Of a stretch of DNA of 17,239 nucleotides, positions 14,292 to 17,239 are shown piece by piece (position 1 is the stretch's first letter; each line of letters begins with the position of its first letter). The position numbers and the translations under genes are program-made. Source of the stretch: an uncultured Alphaproteobacteria bacterium (lineage in GTDB: Bacteria > Pseudomonadota > Alphaproteobacteria > Rs-D84); contig CAMOCR010000007.1 in assembly GCA_946611025.1 (NCBI GenBank), positions 1 to 17,239 on the forward strand, in the 5' to 3' direction. The notes under the pieces are model-generated. The model ran no database searches. It was not told the origin of the DNA and saw only the letters and a program-made list of their open reading frames with translations.

Positions 14292-16352
14292 TTATAATAT
14301 TTCAACAAACGATTTCATAACGTTCTTGATACCATTACGAAATGCAACGGTTAATACATCACCATTTTCGGCAATAACCGTGCCATGCCCCAATTCCACA
14401 TGCGAAACCAATTTGCCAACCATTGTCGCTGGCCGCGCGCGTGGTGTGTTGGTGCGGGGTGTTGGTCGATATGACGCATACGATTGACGCGTGGGTTGTG
14501 CGCCCCCCTGGAAATCCAGATATCGATTATCCATTTCAGTAATAAACCGTGACGGCGAATTGTATTGCCGTGCGCCAAACACCATGCGCGTCATTGCATT
14601 TGAAACAACACAACGGCGGCGACTGCGGGTAATGGCAACATATGCCAATCTGCGTTCTTCTTCGATGCCACCTTCGTTTATAGATTTTTCATTGGGGAAA
14701 ATTCCCTCTTCCCAGGCGGGCAAAAACACCGTGTCGAATTCCAACCCCTTGGCTGCATGAATTGTCATGATGCTTACCGCGTTTTTATCCCCACCGATTT
14801 TATCGTCTTCGTCATCATCGGTTGTCATTAATGCCGCTTGCTCTAAAAATTCGGGCAATGTGTCATACTTTGCAATAACCGACGTAATCAGTTCGCGTAT
14901 ATTTTCCAGACGTTCGGTGCTGTCGGCATCTTTGGAATCGCGCCACATTTGTAAATACCCCGAACTTTCCAATAATGTTTGGGCGGCTTGCTTGGGCGGT
15001 AATGACATCCAATCAAAATTAAACGCATCTAAAAACGCATCTGCATTTGTGCGTTGTAATGCACTAAGTTTTGCATTACGCAACCCCGACATTAAATTTG
15101 GTGCCACCGCACGCATTTTATCAAACGCCGCGGGGCCCAATTTGCGACTTGGTTTACCAATTATACGCAAAAATGATATGTCATCGAACGGATAGACCAA
15201 CAATCGCAAATAAGCAATTGCATCGCGAATTTCCATACGGTCATAGAACTTGGTTGCGCCAACCAAGCGATATGGAATACCGCGGCGTGTAAATTCTTCT
15301 TCGAACAAACGCGACAGACTGCCGGCACGAATCAACACCGCGTTTTTATTAAAATTGCCATCACGCGAAATCGCATCAGCAATAACACGCGCTTCATCAA
15401 TATCACTGGGCAGTGTTAAAACATATACTGGTTCGCCAATTTGTGCGTTACTTGGGGTATGTAATACCTTGTCATACCGTTCTATATTATGCGAAACAAG
15501 AGAATTTGCAGCATTTAATATATTTTGTGTACTACGATAATTTGTTTCCAGGCGCATTATCTTTGCACTTGGAAACGTTTTCTTGAAATCGATTATATTT
15601 TTTACCTCTGCACCACGCCAAGAATAAATTGATTGGTCTTCGTCACCAACACAGTATATATGTGGGTTTTCTTGCCCACTGGTCAATAATTTCAACAATT
15701 CCATCTGGGCACCATTGGTATCTTGAAATTCATCATCCAATATATATTTAAACTGTTTTTGGTATTTTTGTAAAACATCTGGGTGTTCTTTAAACAGCTT
15801 TAATGTAAACAATATGATATCGCCAAAATCAAGCCCACCTAAACGGCGTAATTCCGCATTATATTCAACAAACAGTTTGTTTTTTTCTTCAAAAGCAGAC
15901 GAACCTTTGTCTTTTATGCGAGAGAATTGTTCAATATATGGTGCCAGACTCTTAGTTGTATCGCCCATATTTCCCAAAACGTTTTTTAATACTGCCTTTT
16001 GGTCGTCCTCACCATATATCAAAAAATCGCTACGCAAATTCAATTTTTCTGCATTTATACGCAATATTTTTAAGCACACAGAATGAAAAGTTCCAAGCCA
16101 GCGCATTAAAGCACCCTTGGGGTCTTGCGCAATAACTCTGTTTTTTATTTCATTAGCTGCCTTGTTTGTAAAAGTAACCGCCATTATATTCTGGGGACCA
16201 ACCCCCGAATCCATCAATGCCTGTGCCGTCGCACCAATCAAAACCGTGGTTTTACCTGTTCCTGCGCCGGCTGTAACAAGTACGGGTCCATCATAAACCG
16301 CTTTTACGGCGGCTTTTTGTTCATCGTTAAGATTTTCTAGCATTGAATTCAT
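14292..16352 (-). CDS. uvrD: UvrD/PcrA-type superfamily 1 DNA helicase
   Basis: A 3'-5' DNA helicase of the UvrD/Rep/PcrA family acting in nucleotide excision and mismatch repair and in replication-fork or RNA polymerase conflicts. The 686-residue protein has the Q motif LNDEQKAAV (8-16), Walker A AGAGTGKTT (28-36), TFTNKAANEI (60-69), Walker B LDDEFQDTN (205-213), motif III VGDEDQSIYSWRGA (235-248), motif IV NYRSTQNIL, motif V TIHAAKGLEFDTVFLP and motif VI RRLAYVAITRSR. The C-terminal 45 residues (GKLVSHVELGHGTVI...) match the small C-terminal Tudor-like module of UvrD/PcrA. I start at the ATG at 16352 (MNSMLENLNDEQ); an ATG at 16343 is also possible, and a GTG at 16370 is unlikely. Confidence 0.97.
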   Translation of the reverse strand: MNSMLENLNDEQKAAVKAVYDGPVLVTAGAGTGKTTVLIGATAQALMDSGVGPQNIMAVTFTNKAANEIKNRVIAQDPKGALMRWLGTFHSVCLKILRINAEKLNLRSDFLIYGEDDQKAVLKNVLGNMGDTTKSLAPYIEQFSRIKDKGSSAFEEKNKLFVEYNAELRRLGGLDFGDIILFTLKLFKEHPDVLQKYQKQFKYILDDEFQDTNGAQMELLKLLTSGQENPHIYCVGDEDQSIYSWRGAEVKNIIDFKKTFPSAKIMRLETNYRSTQNILNAANSLVSHNIERYDKVLHTPSNAQIGEPVYVLTLPSDIDEARVIADAISRDGNFNKNAVLIRAGSLSRLFEEEFTRRGIPYRLVGATKFYDRMEIRDAIAYLRLLVYPFDDISFLRIIGKPSRKLGPAAFDKMRAVAPNLMSGLRNAKLSALQRTNADAFLDAFNFDWMSLPPKQAAQTLLESSGYLQMWRDSKDADSTERLENIRELITSVIAKYDTLPEFLEQAALMTTDDDEDDKIGGDKNAVSIMTIHAAKGLEFDTVFLPAWEEGIFPNEKSINEGGIEEERRLAYVAITRSRRRCVVSNAMTRMVFGARQYNSPSRFITEMDNRYLDFQGGAQPTRQSYASYRPTPRTNTPRARPATMVGKLVSHVELGHGTVIAENGDVLTVAFRNGIKNVMKSFVEIL

Positions 16353-16411
16353 CTTTTCTTTATAATACACTAAAATTTAACAATAAAACATCTCTTTTTT
16401 ACGGGCGGATT
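16353..16411. promoter_or_regulatory. uvrD-dnaQ divergent intergenic region
   Basis: A 59-bp A/T-rich gap between divergent genes. The plus strand has TATAAT at 16361-16366 and the minus strand TATTAT on nearly the same bases (16367-16362), so both genes could share overlapping -10 elements. I see no convincing -35 for either. The dnaQ binding site is GGGCGGATT just before its ATG. Confidence 0.35.
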
Positions 16412-17089
16412 ATGAAACGGGTTATTTGCTTTGATATTGAAACAACAGGGCTGGAATACATGCGCGGCGACCGCTGCATTGAAATTGGCGCGGTTGAAAT
16501 TGACGATGGGGTTATTACCGAACACACATTTCACGAATATATCAATCCCGACGGCAAGGTGATTCCCCCCGATTCGTACATGGTTCACAAAATTTCTAAT
16601 GCATTTTTGGAAGACAAGCCGAAAATGGCGGCGATTGCGCCAAAGTTTCTGGAATTTGTGGGTGATGCACCAATTGTGGCACATAACGGCGCAGATTTTG
16701 ACTTTCCGTTCATGAATCACGAATTGGCAATGTTGAACCTGCCACCGATTCCACGAACACAGCAATTGGATTCTATTGTTATTGCCCGCAATCGCGTTTT
16801 TGGTCCAAAAAGTTATTCGCTGGATGCATTGGCAAAATGGTTTGGCATTTCACTTACCGCGCGTGCCGACGCGCACGGCGCGTTGATTGACGCAGAAATT
16901 CTGGCCAAGGTTTTCTTGGAACTGGAAAACACTGAACCCGCGCCCGATGTACACGACATTATTGAAAAACAGCATGCGGCATTTTTAGCCCACCCAAAAA
17001 TTGGCGCCGATTTTCCATATCGTAAATTTGCCGCACATGACGATGAACTGGAAAATCATAACGCATTTATGGCAAAAATTACGGGATAA
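16412..17089 (+). CDS. dnaQ: DNA polymerase III epsilon subunit-like 3'-5' exonuclease
   Basis: A 225-residue DEDDh exonuclease, the proofreading subunit of the replicative polymerase. The Exo I motif is FDIETTGL with D8 and E10. Exo II is AHNGADFDFPFMNHEL with D97, carrying one extra residue compared with the common HNAxFD. Exo III is DAHGALIDAEILA with H155 and D160. The region DSYMVHKISNAFLEDKP matches the PxxxxVHGI(S/T)xxxLxxxP segment of epsilon. The true start is the ATG at 16412 with GGGCGGA upstream, because the protein then opens MKRVICFDIETTG; the frame continues upstream without support. It ends 1 nt into the A-run of a bidirectional terminator. Other DnaQ-family exonucleases are possible, but length and motifs fit epsilon best. 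Confidence 0.9.
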   Translation: MKRVICFDIETTGLEYMRGDRCIEIGAVEIDDGVITEHTFHEYINPDGKVIPPDSYMVHKISNAFLEDKPKMAAIAPKFLEFVGDAPIVAHNGADFDFPFMNHELAMLNLPPIPRTQQLDSIVIARNRVFGPKSYSLDALAKWFGISLTARADAHGALIDAEILAKVFLELENTEPAPDVHDIIEKQHAAFLAHPKIGADFPYRKFAAHDDELENHNAFMAKITG

Positions 17090-17116
17090 AAAAAACGGAC
17101 AATTTATCCGTTTTTT
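17088..17116. terminator. Bidirectional intrinsic terminator between dnaQ and the EGF-like gene
   Basis: Stem AAAAAACGGA / TCCGTTTTTT around a 7-nt loop. T6 follows on the plus strand and an eight-T run on the minus strand. It lies between convergent stop codons (dnaQ at 17087-17089, the opposite gene at 17119-17121), so it can end transcription in both directions. Confidence 0.85.
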
Positions 17117-17118
17117 AA

Positions 17119-17239
17119 TTATGTACCACTAGAAGCGCTTTCTTCATCTGTTGTTGTGGTTGATGTACATTCAAATCCATCACCCGTGAAACCAGATTTA
17201 CACACACATGTACCATATGTATTCCGTGTTGCGTTTTGG
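17119..17239 (-). CDS. C-terminal end of a secreted protein with an EGF-like module (partial)
   Basis: The minus strand is open from the right edge to a TAA at 17119-17121, 39 codons. The encoded end contains YGTCVCKSGFTGDGFEC, with the C-x-C-x(2)-GF-x-GDGF-x-C spacing of the second half of an EGF-like domain, followed by a Ser/Thr/Glu-rich tail ending SASSGT. EGF-like modules need disulfides, so the protein is expected to be exported to the periplasm or cell surface. The start, and any further repeats, lie outside the window. The reading frame is supported by the domain match and by the terminator just downstream, but the short length keeps confidence moderate. Confidence 0.65.
   Translation of the reverse strand, partial: QNATRNTYGTCVCKSGFTGDGFECTSTTTTDEESASSGT

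Noticed and set aside
16343..16411. An earlier start for dnaQ at 16343
   Set aside because: The extra 23 residues overlap the 5' end of uvrD and precede the conserved MKRVICFDIETTG start, which has its own binding site.
1..17239. tRNA or rRNA genes, CRISPR arrays, insertion sequences, tandem repeats
   Set aside because: None seen by reading: no cloverleaf-like sequence, no regularly spaced repeats, no transposase motif.

Overview
The window looks like chromosomal DNA of an alphaproteobacterium, probably host-associated. This is inference. It rests on the cysteine-free alphaproteobacterial form of ribosomal protein L31, a dispersed division/cell-wall (dcw) cluster, several VirB6/TrbL-type membrane paralogues in a row (a Rickettsiales-like trait), a lysozyme-inhibitor lipoprotein and an EGF-like secreted protein. 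An uncultured gut alphaproteobacterium would fit, but no rRNA or tRNA is present to settle it. Coding density is very high and no intergenic stretch exceeds 300 bases. I found no insertion sequence, CRISPR array, tRNA or attachment site.

Left part, all minus strand (1-6037): read in the direction of transcription it runs penicillin-binding protein 1A, an MliC-type lysozyme-inhibitor lipoprotein, mraY, ftsW, murG, then the start of a secreted protein of unknown function that runs off the window. It is a peptidoglycan block in which mraY, ftsW and murG make lipid I, polymerise glycan and make lipid II, and PBP1A polymerises and cross-links. The murD and murC genes usually found next to these are absent. 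A perfect 11-bp inverted repeat buries the mraY start codon.

Middle (6085-7632, minus strand): a 169-residue protein of unknown function, then rpmE (L31) and a catalytically degenerate SuhB/inositol-monophosphatase-like protein, closed by a strong terminator.

Centre (7701-14289): five consecutive VirB6/TrbL-like polytopic membrane proteins, one on the minus strand and four in a tightly coupled plus-strand operon (junctions TAA-ATG, ATGA, TAATG). They diverge from a 72-bp region that holds a 12-bp perfect inverted repeat. Two symmetrical overlapping promoters are superimposed on it, and the minus-strand transcript appears leaderless. No other type IV secretion gene is in the window.

Right part: uvrD (minus) and dnaQ (plus) diverge from a 59-bp gap. 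A bidirectional terminator separates dnaQ from the convergent 3' end of a gene whose product has an EGF-like C-terminal module.
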